In this document: piece after piece, positions 44,678 through 57,410 of the stretch
Layout: each line of letters begins with the position of its first letter
How positions within the stretch are numbered: the first letter of the stretch is position 1
Assembly (NCBI GenBank): GCA_019925795.1
Contig: CM034314.1
Coordinates: 98,141,264 to 98,205,263 of the forward strand
Direction: 5' to 3'
From: Dendrobium chrysotoxum
Lineage: Eukaryota > Streptophyta > Magnoliopsida > Asparagales > Orchidaceae
DNA: 64,000 bases
The notes under the pieces: model-generated
What the model saw: the letters and a program-made list of their open reading frames with translations, nothing else
Told to the model about the DNA's origin: nothing
The model's database searches: none
Translations under genes and position numbers: made by a program

Positions 44678-46915
44678 GTCAAAAAAAAATTGCTTCGTGT
44701 CTGCCAGGGTTCTGCGTCCGCCTGGTGCCGGTGCCGGTGCTCTCAAGGAAGCCTCCGCCTCCTCATTTTAGTTTTATTTTGTGTGTGTTTTTCACATTGT
44801 GCTTTCTGGTTCGTCCTCCTCTGGCCCTTGTGACCGGAATGACGGTGAAACCTTGGGTCGAACCTGGTTTTTTGGAGGGGTCGACTAAATCCCGTTCTTC
44901 TGTAGATGCCTTGTATGGTCTTTCCTCTGATGCTCGATTTCCTGATCTCAAACCTTCTACTTTTCATGGTTTGTCTTTCCTTTGGATTTTGGATGAAGAG
45001 GTTCTCGTGCTTGTGGCTCCTTTGCATTTCGTATTGGTTGATTTTTTCCCTCTCGGCGTCCGAGTCTTGATGCTGTTCGAAAGTTTTTCTTTGCTCTCAA
45101 GCTTAATGGTGAGTTCTCTGTATAACTTTGTTGGATCATTCTCATGTGTTGATAAGTTGGTGAATGACCTAGACTATAGCAAATTTTTCTCTCGTAGATC
45201 TTATTTTATTAGAAATTGCTACATGAAGTTGACCAAATGGTCTCCTCTTCCTGATATTGGTATGGAGTCCCCTGTCATACCTATCTAGATATTATTCCCA
45301 ACTTGCGGCCACATTTTTTTCGCCTCGTATTCTTCACAGATTGGGTTCTTTATTTGTTCTTCCGCTAAATGTGGATCATGCGACCTCTGTTAGCTCCTGC
45401 CCTTTGTTGTGCGTGTGTTAATTGAGCTTAACATTAATAAAAAAATATTCTGATAAAGTTTGGATTGGTCCTGAAAAGTTTGGTTATGTTCAACATGTTG
45501 TGATGGAGGAGTTTCCCAATTTTTGTGCATAATATAAATCGATTGGTCATTTGCCCAGTGAATGTTGTTCTTCTATTCCGGTGATTGATTTAGTTAATCA
45601 TAATATTTCTGGTGAGAATGTTAATGCTGTGGTAGAAAATGTGGCTGTTGTTGGTCCTGTGGAAAATTATATTCCTACTGTAACTCCTGTTAGTCCTATT
45701 GAGGTTATGGTTAATGGGGAGATTGGTGTGGATGGTGCTCTTGCTATGGAAAATAGCAATGGTAACACTGAGGTTGCTACTCTTGGTCAGGAGACAGGTT
45801 ATCTGTCCTCTGTTGTTTTGTCTGTGACTCATTCTTCTGGAATTAATGAGGGTGTTACTGAGGTTTCTGAGCCGAACCCTTGCTTAGTTAATTTGGTAGC
45901 TAGTCCTAATGCTTCTCCTGATTCTAATGTTGTTGTCGGTGATGGTGAAGTTGCATTTTTTAATTAGTTTAATGCTCTAGACCCTGGGGATTAAGAGAAT
46001 GTTAGCCCTGTGGGTGGGCTTCTTCCCATTGAGAGTGGTGAGGTTGTTTTGGATTCTCCTGCTCGTTTTAGTGATTCTTTTCCTGATGGTGTTGAACCTA
46101 AGGCTAAAAATGTTAATGTTCCTCTTACTGATATGCCTATATCCGTTATTTCCAATGATGCTTTGTCAGCTCACCTTACTTGTAATTCGGGGGATCATGA
46201 GATGATGCATGGTGACTGGTTAGATGATGGCAATTCTTCAGCTAGTGGGGATGAAACTAATGAGAATGATTTGGATTCTCAGGATAGCTTTGATTTAAAT
46301 ATTATTCAAGTTGCTGCGGATGATTTTTTTTAAAGATTGGTAAGCGTAGACATCGTAAATCTAAAAAGAAATGATTTTTCTTTTTGGATTTGGACTTTTT
46401 TTGTTGTTGGGGTCTACTTTGTTGGGGCTGGCTTGTTTTATTAGATTTTCTGGGTGTTACTCTCTGTTTTGATGGTAAGGCCATTTTGGGGGATTGGTTT
46501 GGTTGGTGTTGTTGGAGGTTTGCCTTTGCTGTTGCTGGTGGCCCGGGCAATGATGTGGCGGCTTTCTGCTCACCGCCTGGACGATTGTGGCTTGATGGCA
46601 ACCATTAGTGGTGTTTCCTCTTCTTCTAATTGGTGGCATTTGTGTGGGATGTGAGATTATGCTTGTCCATTTTGCGTCTTCATCTGTGTGAGTTGTTGCT
46701 TGCTTCCTCCTCTGGAAGGTCCTTGCCTAGCGTCTAGTTGGTTGAAGAAAGCTTATTGTCAATGACTAAGCCTGGCTGGCTTTTGCCTTCTTTACTGTTT
46801 GTTGTCTCTTCGTTTTTGTTTGTAGCAGTGTATTTTTTGCTTTGTTCTTTGTTGGTTTTATTTGTATCCTTCTTTTATTAATGGAATTTTATCCCTTTTG
46901 GTTAAAAAATTTTTT
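44678..46915 (+). mobile_element. L1-type LINE remnant with ORF1 only
   Basis: Flanked by TGATTAAATG (44668-44677) and TGATCAAATG (46916-46925), 9 of 10 identical, a plausible target duplication. It contains an ORF1-like coding region (44725-46333) and a T-rich 3' UTR that ends with a TTATTAATGGAATTTTATCC-type terminus like those of plant L1 LINEs. No endonuclease or reverse transcriptase is present between ORF1 and the 3' end. Confidence 0.6.
44725..46333 (+). pseudogene. Plant LINE ORF1 (DUF4283-like, zinc knuckle), broken
   Basis: The first block (44725-45288) ends SYFIRNCYMKLTKWSPLPD and MESPVIP. After a TAG, similarity continues in frame as a FPNLRPHFFSPRILHRLGSL-like segment, the pattern of the DUF4283 ORF1/gag-like proteins of plant LINEs. 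A zinc knuckle of type CX2CX3GHX4C is visible near 45520-45565 (FCA, stop, YKSIGHLPSEC), but the second Cys codon is TAT and a stop precedes it. Acidic Ser/Asn/Val-rich C-terminal blocks follow at 45551-45967 and 46010-46333. At least three in-frame stops are present. Confidence 0.65.
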
Positions 46916-47341
46916 TGATCAAATGCCATCAACAGTGGCTCAATAGTGATGCAACGACTATGATAATGCCTCTAATTATTGAACTAAAAACGTTATTTTT
47001 TATCTTAAAATCCATAAAAGTTGTGAATACTATATTTTTTTTAAAATAAAAGAGAACATCAAAATTTTAAATTGAAACTGTGTAAACATTAAAAATCAAG
47101 ACTTCAACCCTAAACCCTAAACAAAATTTTAAAATCTTGATGGTAAAAGATGTGCCCTAATTTATTTGATAAGCGTCGCATGTTCAATTAATTTGAAAGA
47201 ACAAATCTTTTGCTGTTCTTAAATGCTTATCCTTCCCTGCAGCTTGAATTTGCGTTGATCCAGTATGATTACTGTACATATGGCGGGCAGATTTTGGGTC
47301 TAATTTTCCACTGATTTTGGTGAAGTTATGGGAGGGGGGGA

Positions 47342-47456
47342 ATATTTAGGTCAATTAAAGCAAATTAAAACACACATCACATATCAAAGACTCGAATTTA
47401 AAACCTCTTAGTTGATAACAAAAGCTCCCAATCAATCGATCAAAAGAGAGCTGCAT
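47342..47456 (-). mobile_element. tRNA-derived SINE (second copy)
   Basis: On minus it reads GATGCAGCTCTC, then TTGATTGGGAGCTTTTG, then a box-B-like AAATTCGAGTCTTTG, then TTTAATTGACC. This parallels the SINE at 9705-9813 block by block. No clear target duplication. Confidence 0.55.
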
Positions 47457-47751
47457 CTTCTAATTCCAATCACTACTCATATATATTCCCTTAGCCTACA
47501 TTCTGTCCCCAATAACTTAATAAATTACTCATAATTTAGTCAATTTATAATTAACGCAATCTTACATATTCAAAATAAAGCATCACATTAATGTATGTTT
47601 GGGATAAATGAGGCTTTTCATAAAGGTGATTATAAAACTGCTGTGAAGAAAATAATTTTTTAGGAAGCGGCCATAAAAAAGAGCTTTCTAACAAAAAAAA
47701 CTCTCTTTAAAATATTGGAAATCTAGTAAGCAAAGCAAGAAAAAACCCCTC

Positions 47752-47905
47752 CTAAATAGAAATCACATCAAGCATCCCAAAAGGAAGCCGCTGGAAGCAG
47801 AACCGTCCAAGAACCGCATCCGAAAGCACCAACTTGTGCTTGTCCTGCGCCAAAGCCGCAAGAAATGTCGCAACAACTGATAAGAGAAACAGAAACAACT
47901 GCAAT
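47752..47905 (-). pseudogene. Possible fragment with signal-peptide-like hydrophobic stretch
   Basis: One minus-strand frame without an ATG encodes LLQLFLFLLSVVATFLAAL followed by AQDKHKLVLSDAV and stops at 47752. The hydrophobic core and AxA-like end resemble a secretory signal, but nothing downstream supports a gene. May be a gene fragment or chance. Confidence 0.2.
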
Positions 47906-47959
47906 AGATGACATGATAGAATAATGCAATGGAAGAAACTGAACCAACAAATCAGTTAA

Positions 47960-50226
47960 TCGCAGGAGGCAAAGGGAAGAATACGGACGCCACAGCCCAA
48001 GGAATTAAAAAATCTCACAACTAATTTATAAATTACAAAATTACCTATTCAATATTTAAAACTTAAATTTGCAAAAAGTTTGCAATTTCAAATTAAAGGA
48101 GGATGTTTGTAGATGTCAGCCACATCGCAAAACTATCCTGAGTCAACTTGAATCTCACCCACATATATTTCAAGTTTTTTGGGTAAATAAGATCTCCCTA
48201 TCAATCACATTTATGTGCAATTCCCTCTGATTAGAGAGCTATTTCGATATAATTTGTGGTGAAATCACCATGAACATCACCCATGTTTTGTAAGATTGAC
48301 CTTAGCTATATAATCTAAATGTAATTCACCGCGGGCTCTACAACATATGCTTTTTGGTATAATTTAACTAAAAATTGACTGCTTCGATCAATATTGAAGA
48401 CTAACACATATAGAAGCTCCATCTACAAAGAGAAATGTAACTTGATATAATGTTTTTGTGTTGCATATAGATACTAACACCCTACCATCTGAGACTTATG
48501 CACCAAAAAGACATGATACTGAGGCTTCCTCATTTAGGCGAAAGCTATCCAAGAGCCAAAAAGAAAAAAAAAAAAAGATACACTATGCTTAGATAAGAAC
48601 CTAAGAATTGTTACCTGAATAGCCAGTTATACAACAAGCCTTGGAGCCATTGGCACCCATCCCTATTGAGAATAAAGTTAAGGTGGGTGAAGAGAAATAG
48701 TCCCACTAGCAAATTAAAGCAATTATTTTAGGCCCAACAACAACATCTAGCCCATGTCTCGTAAAAGAAAGGGCCTAAAACTTTGTTGTCCAGAATACAT
48801 AAGGTCTTGAAAGTCATAAAAGAAAATAGCCTGATAAAGAAAAAAATATGAAAGATCTCAACAGATGATAAGTCCCAACGGAAGGGAAAATAAATTTGAA
48901 GGTCGACTCATGAAGAAGAGCTTGCCAAGAAGACTAAAGCTCGGACATTTGATTTGTACGCCAAGAGATCCACATGGGCAAGATTTGTCAAGAATGGGTT
49001 ACTAAGCAAAAGATCCTAATTGATGATACCCTTGATAATTGACATCATGGAGATTCCTCCAATGGATCCCATCATCAAACAACTCCAATCCCTTGATAGA
49101 AAGTCAACCTCAACCATAGTCTCTCTATTGATGACATGTTTACACATTATACTAAGTCAAAAGTCCAATGAAAATATCAATGAAAGATATGAGTGCAAGA
49201 AGAAGAAGAAGAAGCAGAAAAAGAAGAAGAAGAAGAAATAATGAAAATTGAAGTCGTTTAGATGGTAGAACATGTCGATGAACATTCTGCTCTACGTGTT
49301 TGTTAGCTTTGACAACATGGAGCTTTACCTACTATCCCTTTGAAGGATAACCACAAGACCGAGAGGAAGAAGCACAACCAAATCCTCCTCAAAAGGTTAA
49401 CAAGAGGAGGAATAAGAGTTGGTACTTGTTAAACTTGTTTTTTCAGCCTAAGTGCAAAAGCATATACATCGTCAAATGAAGGCTAAAGAAAAAAAAAATA
49501 TCTTAGGATAAGTGTCAAGATGAATGAGATGATGACATAGATGAATATAATGATACATTTAATTCAAAAGAATGCCATTGCAATTCCTAAACATATTTTG
49601 CTTGCTAAATCAATTATGTTTATCCCTTTTTAATTTTTAAGTTTTAATGGATATTACTCCTAAAATCTCTTAAATATAGCTTTCTCTCACATTACTCTTT
49701 TTAGTCATACTTCATATCTATCATAACATTATTATTTTTTGGCATAATCGACTTGATTGTCAATGACATTTTGTATTGCTCGTCGTTACAATATGCTTTA
49801 ACATTCTCATTTTTATCACACACACAACAATATCCTTTGGCTACTCTTTATATTTTTCTATCGATCGTTGCATACAACGATCAATTCTATAATAGTGTGA
49901 TTTATAAAAATTGTCTTTTAAGTATTAAACTATAATTATTCATTATTGTAGTGTGCTTTTCTATGATTTTTTTCCTTCACTTTCTCTGATAACTTTATTG
50001 TATAACTCATAAATTTGTTTCTTCTATAATTAACAAATAAAGTTTTACCTTTTTCTATACGCTTCAAAGATAGCTCATCTTCATTTATTTGGATCAATTT
50101 CATTTTGCGCTTGTAAACAAATTTATGCATAAACTAACATGCAATAGTACTCCATATAGTATCTTCATATGTCCTCCAAGTCTTCAGTAAGACTATCATG
50201 TCACTCTCATTAATATATATAACTTT
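47960..50226. other. Intergenic DNA without recognisable genes
   Basis: Only short open frames. Includes an AAG-rich tract at about 49197-49240. No repeat ends recognised. Confidence 0.45.
49197..49240 (+). repeat. (AAG)n microsatellite
   Basis: Imperfect AAG repeat encoding a spurious poly-Lys tail. Confidence 0.85.
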
Positions 50227-50231
50227 AATAT

Positions 50232-51241
50232 TATTGTGGGCTAGAATATACGCGGCGATAGAGTTAAAAATTTTCATCTTAGCCTTGTACAGATATCCAG
50301 CACACAAACAGAAGAAGAAAGGAACACCAGAATTTTACGTGGAAAACCCTAGAAGAGGAAAAAATCACGGGGCCACGCCCAGTTGAAATGGTTCCACTAG
50401 CGTTTGATTGGACTACAAGTGACTGACTCGTCCCCGTAATTAAGGACAATCAAATTACAGTAATCAGCTGTCGGGTTGAAAACCAATTACAAACAGAGAT
50501 CAGAAATCCAACAACACTTGGTGGTCGGGCGGAAATCCGGCGTTAGTAAGCTATCGAACAAAACTCCGACATCAGTCGGCGGTCAAGCAGAACTCCGGCA
50601 TCGGTCGGCTGTCAGGCAAAACTACGGCATCCGTCGGCTGCTGGGCAGAACTTCGGCGTCGGTCGGCTGCCGGGTGGAAGTCCGCCGGTGGTCGAGGTGG
50701 AGTCTGGTGGCAAGAGAGCTATCTTCCTTCTTCTCTTCTTGCTTAGGTCCCCTCTCATGAGAAATGAGGGGTCTATTTATAGTTTTCTGAGAGTTGCATA
50801 GCCAGTAAATAAGAAGAAGATCAAGGGTAAACTGTGAGTGGTTTGAATGAACGGCCAATGTTGAATCCCTTGACCATGGATTGTTTATTGGGCATTTGGA
50901 TGTCTTAATGATATCAGAATTCAGCGATCTTGGGCTCGTTGGATTTGTCTCGTCGAAGCGCTCGATTTGACTATAAGAAGGATATATTTGGAAACTGTTT
51001 GGTAATCCAAATTATGGATTGAACCTTCCAAATGTGCTTCAAGTCTTTGATTTGGTCCCATTTGGGCTCGGATTGAGTTGAATTTGATGTTGTTTGGTTC
51101 GTATTTATGAGACGTTCAGTTCGACTATAAGTTTGCCAAAATCGGAGTTTAAATGTTCTCCAATTTAATTTTTGAAGTTTCCAACTTGATTTTTGCCTCG
51201 AGGTTCATGCTTGATCAAGATAATTTTTTGATGATGTATCA
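50232..51241 (-). mobile_element. Solo LTR of the minisatellite LTR family, short allele
   Basis: Flanked by AATAT at 50227-50231 and 51242-51246. On minus it starts TGATACATCATCAAAA and ends GCCCACAATA, so the final CA has mutated to TA. It matches the solo LTR at 4509-6490 at both ends, but its minisatellite is much shorter (about 50515-50700), giving 1010 bp instead of 1982. The TATA box CTATAAATAG is at 50773-50782 on minus. Confidence 0.85.
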
Positions 51242-51758
51242 AATATAAACTACAAAATTATGAATTCACAGTTCATTGCTACTTGTTTGATAAAATCAAA
51301 GCATCAAGAGTGTTCTAGATTAGCCTAAAAGCTTCTACACACGCGATGGCAAAAAAGCTAGAAAATGACAAGAAGAAAACACAACTTTTCAGTTTATCGC
51401 ACAAACTCCAGAATCCATCTCCCCATTTTTCTTGAAAAAAAAAATATATTTAACCGCCATCTGAACAGATATGACACCTGAAACATCCAATATATCAAAC
51501 ACAACTATATAGATACACTACCTAAAACAAAATATATGTATTTCCATAGTGGGCCTGAGGGCACGTAGGCTAAGAGAGGCTAATTATAATGAATGCTACT
51601 CATTAAAAGATTAGTTCCATTTCCCCAACTAATAAGGCTTGTTATTTTACCAACTGAGTTCCTCTCCGATGGCCGCACCAGCAGTGCCACCACTCTTACA
51701 GGCTCAGTTGTTCGAAGCTCGAAAATGGAAGAAGTCTTAAAGATTTTAAATAAATGTC

Positions 51759-51765
<7 letters not shown>

Positions 51766-51815
<50 letters not shown>
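51766..51815. repeat. (CT)n microsatellite
   Basis: About 50 bases of CT. Confidence 0.95.
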
Positions 51816-51819
<4 letters not shown>

Positions 51820-52016
51820 CAAGCCCGACTCAGCATGAGTGATGAGAGAAAGGTGCCAAATGGAGCTTTAGGTTGGTTTGTCAACAAATGTTGAACTTTG
51901 CTTATCTTGTTATTTTTTAACAAGGATTTTAAGAAAGAAGGTGTTAGAGGGGACAAAGTGGTATATTTGATCAGTTCTTAATTTTAGGTGTTGTATGAGT
52001 AAATAAGAACAAATGT

Positions 52017-52017
<1 letters not shown>

Positions 52018-52074
<57 letters not shown>
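52018..52074. repeat. Compound (TA)n(GA)n microsatellite
   Basis: TA repeat passing directly into GA repeat, total about 57 bases. Confidence 0.95.
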
Positions 52075-52076
<2 letters not shown>

Positions 52077-52804
52077 TAAATGTATGAAATGGTATGTATG
52101 TAAATCCACCATCATTTTTTGCAATCATTTTCTTATAAGAACATGATGATGTTAATTCATAAAATAATTTACAATATTTCAATTAATAAATTCATATAGG
52201 TTTTTTATTAGATGTCAAATTAAAAGATTTTGAGTGTATAACATCAATTTTAATTATAAATTAATTTTAAATTTTTTATTAATTTGTATTACAAGAGGTA
52301 GGATATTATTATCTTACCTTAGAATTCATTTAATTTCTATCAAACATGATATTTTGAATTCAATGGCGTGAGTTGAGGAATTGTCTCATATATGAAGTTG
52401 TATATGATTCTTACATGGTATATTTTAATGATGAAAATATTCTTTTAGTGAACTAGCCATATTCCCTACATAAGATTTTTTTTGTAATATGCTTAAAATT
52501 TTTAAGAATTCATGAAATCCTAACTTAATTTGTCATATTTCATCACTCCAACAATGTGTTATACCTATAATTTCATTAACATACTACACATTCAAGTGTT
52601 AGCCCTCACTGCTCTTGGGGCATGCACTCCACTTGTGACCCTACATAGGTTCTACTCAGTCCATGCAACTACTTGCTAGCGGCCACTTATGGCCACCATT
52701 TATCGTCACTAAACTACCCTAGCTATCAATTCACTCTAATGATGCTTAGTCATACTACCTCACGTAACATCATTCGTGTGATGCTTCATAATTTAATTTG
52801 AAAT

Positions 52805-54585
52805 TGTTGCGTCCTGAAATATTCGTGGTGGTAGAGAGTGATATCGTTCAGCTTCTTAGCTTTGTACAGAGATCCAGCATACAAACAGATAAAAGAGTAT
52901 GGTTATAGCATTTATAAAAGACACCATAATTTTTACATGGGAAGCCCTTAAAAGGAGAAAAGTCACAGGGTCTGGCCCAGTTTGAATGAATCCACTAATA
53001 TATGTAATTGATTACAAATGAGGCCCTTCCTTAGAAGGAAGGTCTTGGCTCGATGTAACAAATATACATCACACATAGTGCATTATATGTTGGGAGTTGG
53101 AAGAATACATATTAATATGTTCGTTTGGGGCAGCAAAACCATAGCCGGCGAGCGATGTAGGTCGGAAGAACCATAATCAAATGATGGTGGTTGGAAGAAC
53201 CATAGTCGGTGGGCGACCGTGGTCATAAGGATCGTAGTTGGCAGGCGACGGAGGTCAAAAGGACCATAGTTGGCATTAGTAGTTAGAAGATAGTAGTAGG
53301 CGGGTGACGAAGCTCGGGAGGGCCATAGTTGGGTGACGATGGTCGGAAGGACCATAGTCGGTGGGCGACGGAGGTCGGGAGGACCGTAGTCGAGGACTGT
53401 AGTCAACGGACGGTGGAAGTCAGAAAGACCAAAGTCGGCGATAGTGGTTGGAAGACCCATAGTCGGTGAGCGATGTAGGTCAGGAGGACCGTAGTCGGTG
53501 GACGACGAAGGTTAAAAAGACCATAGTTGACGGACAGTGGTGGGAAGAACTCGACGGTGGTCGGCAGACGGGCGGAAGTCTGACGGCGATCAGAAAGAAC
53601 TCTAACCGAGGTCGATAAATGGGTGGAAGTCCTTTGGTGATCGATGAACGGGTGGAAATCCGATGGTGGTCGGGAAGAACTCCGGCAGTGGTCGACGAAT
53701 GATTGGAAGTCTGGTGGTGGTCGACGAACATGCAGAAGTTCGATGGTGATCGGGAAGAACTTCGACAGAGGTAGATGAACAGGCAGGAGTCTGTTGGTGA
53801 TCGAAGAACAGGTGAAAATCTGGTGGTGGTCGGTGGGCTGGAGGAAGTCCGATAGTGGTCGTCGGACTGCGGAAGTCCGTCGGTGGTCGGGAAGAACTAT
53901 GGTGGTGGTTGACGAACAGGCGGAAGTCTAACAGTGGTCGGCGGACTGGAGGAAGTCCAATGGTGATCGCCGGATTGCGAAAGTCCTTCGATGGTCGACA
54001 GACTGGCATAAGTGAGTCGGTGGTCGGGAAGAACTCCATCAGTGGTCGGCGGCAAGCATGCTCCCAAATTCTTCCTTTCTCCTCCTCATTCCCTCCTCTC
54101 ATGTGAAGAATGTGTGCCTATTTATAATTTTTTTAGAGTTGCACGGCTTGTAAATATGGGGAGAAACAAGGTCAAGATGGGAGTGCTTTGAATAGACGGC
54201 CGATATTGATCTCTTTGATCATGGACCGTTTACTGGTCATTTGAATGCCTTAATGATATCAGAATTTAGTGATCTTAGGCTTGTTGAATTCGTCTCATCG
54301 AGCCGCTTGATTTAAATATAAGCATATCACGATTGGAGTTTGTTTGGTATTCCCAATTTAAGCTTTGAATGGTTTAAATATGCTTTGGAACCTTGACTTG
54401 GGCTCATTTGGGCTCGGATCTGACTGATTTTGGTGTCGATGGTTCGTCTTTTTGAGACGTTTAGTTCAACTATAAGTTTGCTATAATAGGAGTTTAGATG
54501 ATCTCATATTTAATTTCAAAAGCTTTCAGCTCAATTTTGCCTCAAGGTTCGTGCCTGATCAAGACAATTTTTTGGTGTTATATCA
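52805..54585 (-). repeat. 3' LTR of the complete element
   Basis: 1781 bp. On minus it begins TGATATAACACCAAAAAA and ends TTTCAGGACGCAACA. A TATA box (TTATAAATAG) lies at 54118-54127 and the minisatellite at about 53130-54050. Confidence 0.9.
53130..54050 (+). repeat. GC-rich minisatellite in the 3' LTR
   Basis: Counterpart of the array in the 5' LTR, with a 166-codon low-complexity minus-strand open frame (54102-53602) that is Pro/Ser/Thr/His-rich and has no known domain. Confidence 0.85.
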
Positions 54586-54605
54586 GTTGCCCTCTTATTT
54601 TTGAA
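54586..54605 (-). promoter_or_regulatory. Polypurine-tract-like sequence
   Basis: Minus-strand AAAAATAAGAGGGCAAC directly precedes the 3' LTR, the expected place for plus-strand priming. It is purine-rich except for its last few bases. Confidence 0.5.
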
Positions 54606-55254
54606 CGTCGAAGCTTGTAAAGTCCAAAAATATGCATCGAAGCTTTTAAAAAATTTATATTTTTATTCTTAAAATTAAGGACTAATTACTTATATTAAAT
54701 TTTTTAAATATATATTTATGACTATTATTAAAAAGAAAGGTATTAACTTTATTAATCATTATCCTATTTGTTTGTGCAAAATATAAGCTTCAAAATATAA
54801 GCTTTAGCCATATATTTGAATATTAGATTAAAAGTCTTAAAAATATTTCATGTCTAATATATTCTTTAATAAAAATATGATAAAATATTTCACTTCTGCA
54901 CTAAGAGACAAAAATTTTGTTTCCATTTTTTTATTTATTAATTTAATTTATTTTTTTTGGAAGGCCAAACGGCCTTCCACTTCTCAAAGAGGCGGCCGTT
55001 ATGCCGCCTCACATAAATTTTTTAATTCATTTTTTATTATTTATTTAAATTATTTTTGTTAAATATATGCTTGAATAGAAGTAATTAATTAGGGGCCTTT
55101 AAAATTCCAAAAAAATAAAAAAATAAAAAATTCTAATAAAATCTGAAATGTATTTTTAAGTTTCCCTTTTTATATATATTAAATAAAAATAATTAATTTT
55201 TGTCTCTGAAAATTTCACAATTTTTTTATTAATTTTAGAAATTTTTAGAAAAAC

Positions 55255-55310
55255 TCTTTATCTTCCCTCATGCAACTATAAATACCCCCCCCCCCCTTGG
55301 AGGCTTAGGA
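55255..55310 (+). promoter_or_regulatory. Plus-strand TATA-like box and C11 tract inside the element
   Basis: CAACTATAAATACCCC is followed by a run of eleven C residues and then TTGGAGGC, about 80 bp before the first array. It looks like a promoter core facing opposite to the element. Function is inferred only from the motif. Confidence 0.3.
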
Positions 55311-55387
55311 AAGTAAAAAATTTTAGTCGGTCTAATTCTTCTCAAAATTTGAATACAGACTGCCAAAAATTTTTTTTTTTTGTTATC

Positions 55388-55975
55388 AGAAAGGCTCGAT
55401 CCTTTGATGTGGGCGCCGATCTTCGTTTAAAGGCCGTCCCGAAAGAGTCACAAGACCGTCAATAACGATAAAGGCTCAGTCCTTTGATATGGGCTCCGGT
55501 CTTCATCTGAAAATCATCCTGAAGGAGTCGCAAGACCGTCAATAACGATAAAGGCCTGGTCCACCGATGTGGGCTCTGGACTTCGTTTAAAGACTATCCT
55601 GAAGGAGTTGCAAGACCGTCAATATTTGGTAAAGGCCCGGTCCTCTGATATGGGCTCCGGTCTTCATTTGAAGATCATCCTGAAGGAGTCACAATACCAT
55701 TAATATTTGGTAAAGGTTCGGTCCTCCGATGTGGGCTCTAGTCTTCATCTGAAGACTGTCATGTAGGAGTCGCAAGACTGTCAATATTTAGTAAAGGCCT
55801 GATCCTCCGATGTGGGCTCCAATCTTCATTTGAAGACTGTCCTAAAGGAGTCGCAAAACCGTCAATATTCAGCAAAGGCCCGATCCTCTGATGTGAGCTC
55901 CAGTCTTCATCTGAAGACTATCCTGAAGGAGTCGCAAAATTGTCATTTTTCAATAAAGATTTGATCCTTTAGTAC
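55388..55975 (+). repeat. Internal tandem array 1, about 80-bp unit, 7-8 copies
   Basis: Each unit starts AAAGGCCCGGTCC (variants), then GATGTGGGCTCC, CTTCATCTGAAGA, CCTGAAGGAGTCGCAAGAC and CGTCAATA. Units start about every 80-83 bp. Copies have diverged mostly by transitions. The unit contains a short palindrome CTTCATTTGAAG and is not a multiple of three throughout, so it does not code. Confidence 0.88.
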
Positions 55976-56464
55976 CAGATGAGTATATTGGTGGACATTG
56001 GTGGAAAACAAAGTATGATTTGCTTGTGTTAGTCCAAGCTTTCTCTTGGATTGATAGCTTGAAGAACATTGGTGTCGACAGTCGGACGAAGGCTTGATGA
56101 CGGTGGGTAGTCAAGAAGAGATCTGACAACGTTAAAAAATTGGCAAAAGTTTGGCGATGGTTAATGATCGATGGGGAAGAGATCCAACGATTAGAAGTAG
56201 ATGCATGAAGTTAGGCAATATGTCGATGAAAGCATATTTGAAGTGGTTATGTGATATTCCGACGTTGGTGATCAGGTTGTGAGTTGATGAAGAATAATCG
56301 AGCTGAATTTTATTAAAGATAGAATATATGCATGCTGACAATTTGATGGAGAGGGTCAAATATTATATAGACCACATCTGTCTAGTAATACTTTAACCAT
56401 ATTAATAGAGTGAAGGATTGATTGTCTCCAATCCTTTTTTGAAGGAGCCGAGAAAGATGCTTTA

Positions 56465-57025
56465 AAATATTATGTGGAAGAGGTCGATGGGATCCGCCAA
56501 GGATATTTAACCAATAATATTTGACCTATATAAGATTATTTGTCAGGATATTTCTTACTGATGTTAACCTGTATGGAAGAGGTCGAGGGAATCTACTAAG
56601 GATGTTTGACCTATCCGAGGTAGTTTGTCAGAGCTTTACTTGATGGCGTTAACCTGTGTGGAAGAGATCGATGTAATCTACTAAGGATGTTTAACCTATT
56701 TGAGATTATTTATCAAAGCTTACTCAATAATATTAACCTATGTGGAAGAGATCGAGGGAATCCACTAAGGATGTTTAACCTATTCGAGGTTATTTGTCAG
56801 AGCTTTACTCGATAATGTTAACCTGTGTGAAAGAGGTCGAGGGAATCCGCTAATGATGTTTGACCTGTCCGAGGTTATTTGTCAGAGCTTTACTCGATGA
56901 CATTAACCTATATGAAAGAGGGCGAGGGAATCAACTAAGGATGTTTGACCTATTCGAGGTTGCTTGTCAAATCTTTACTTGATGACATTAACCTGTATGG
57001 AAGAGGTCAAATCGAATCCCCTTGG
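56465..57025 (+). repeat. Internal tandem array 2, about 86-bp unit, 6-7 copies
   Basis: Units contain GTGGAAGAGGTCGAGGGAAT, CTAAGGATGTTTGACCTAT, GAGGTTATTTGTCAGAGC and TTTACTCGATGACGTTAACC. Starts lie near 56470, 56570, 56655, 56742, 56828, 56914 and 57000. It is unrelated in sequence to array 1 and separated from it by about 490 bp. Confidence 0.88.
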
Positions 57026-57410
57026 GATCGATTATGTCTTAATAGGGAGGGAGCATATGATGCGTGTATCCTAAATCAAATGTAAAGATTAATCTGTCAT
57101 TAGATCGTTATTGCCTTCTTAAGGCCGAGGTTAAGACCTTGTCCAAGGAATAGAAGTCCAGCTAGAGACTATAAATAGATTATAATCTATTAGAAGTATC
57201 CTTGTATTTGCTAGAAGCTTAATAAAAAATAATTTCCCAAGATATTATCTTGGATGTTAGAGAAAATTGGATGGATTTTCTTGGCCATGATTGCAGTCTA
57301 TGTAGCCCCCAGTCTACGTTTGATTTCAATGACATTGATCCAGCATTAGTTGATACCTGAGGGGCGATATAAAATTGTATAAGTTTGCCCCATAGCTAGG
57401 AGTCTTTTCC

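Larger units (their letters stand above)
51242..52799. other. Intergenic AT-rich DNA with two microsatellites
   Basis: Contains (CT)n at about 51766-51815 and a compound (TA)n(GA)n at about 52018-52074. The open frames crossing them are repeat artefacts. Confidence 0.6.

Noticed and set aside
49020..49241. 73-codon frame ending in poly-Lys
   Set aside because: Driven by the AAG microsatellite; no other support.
55388..55975. CRISPR-like array
   Set aside because: Units are contiguous about 80-bp tandem repeats without unique spacers, inside an LTR retrotransposon of a plant genome.
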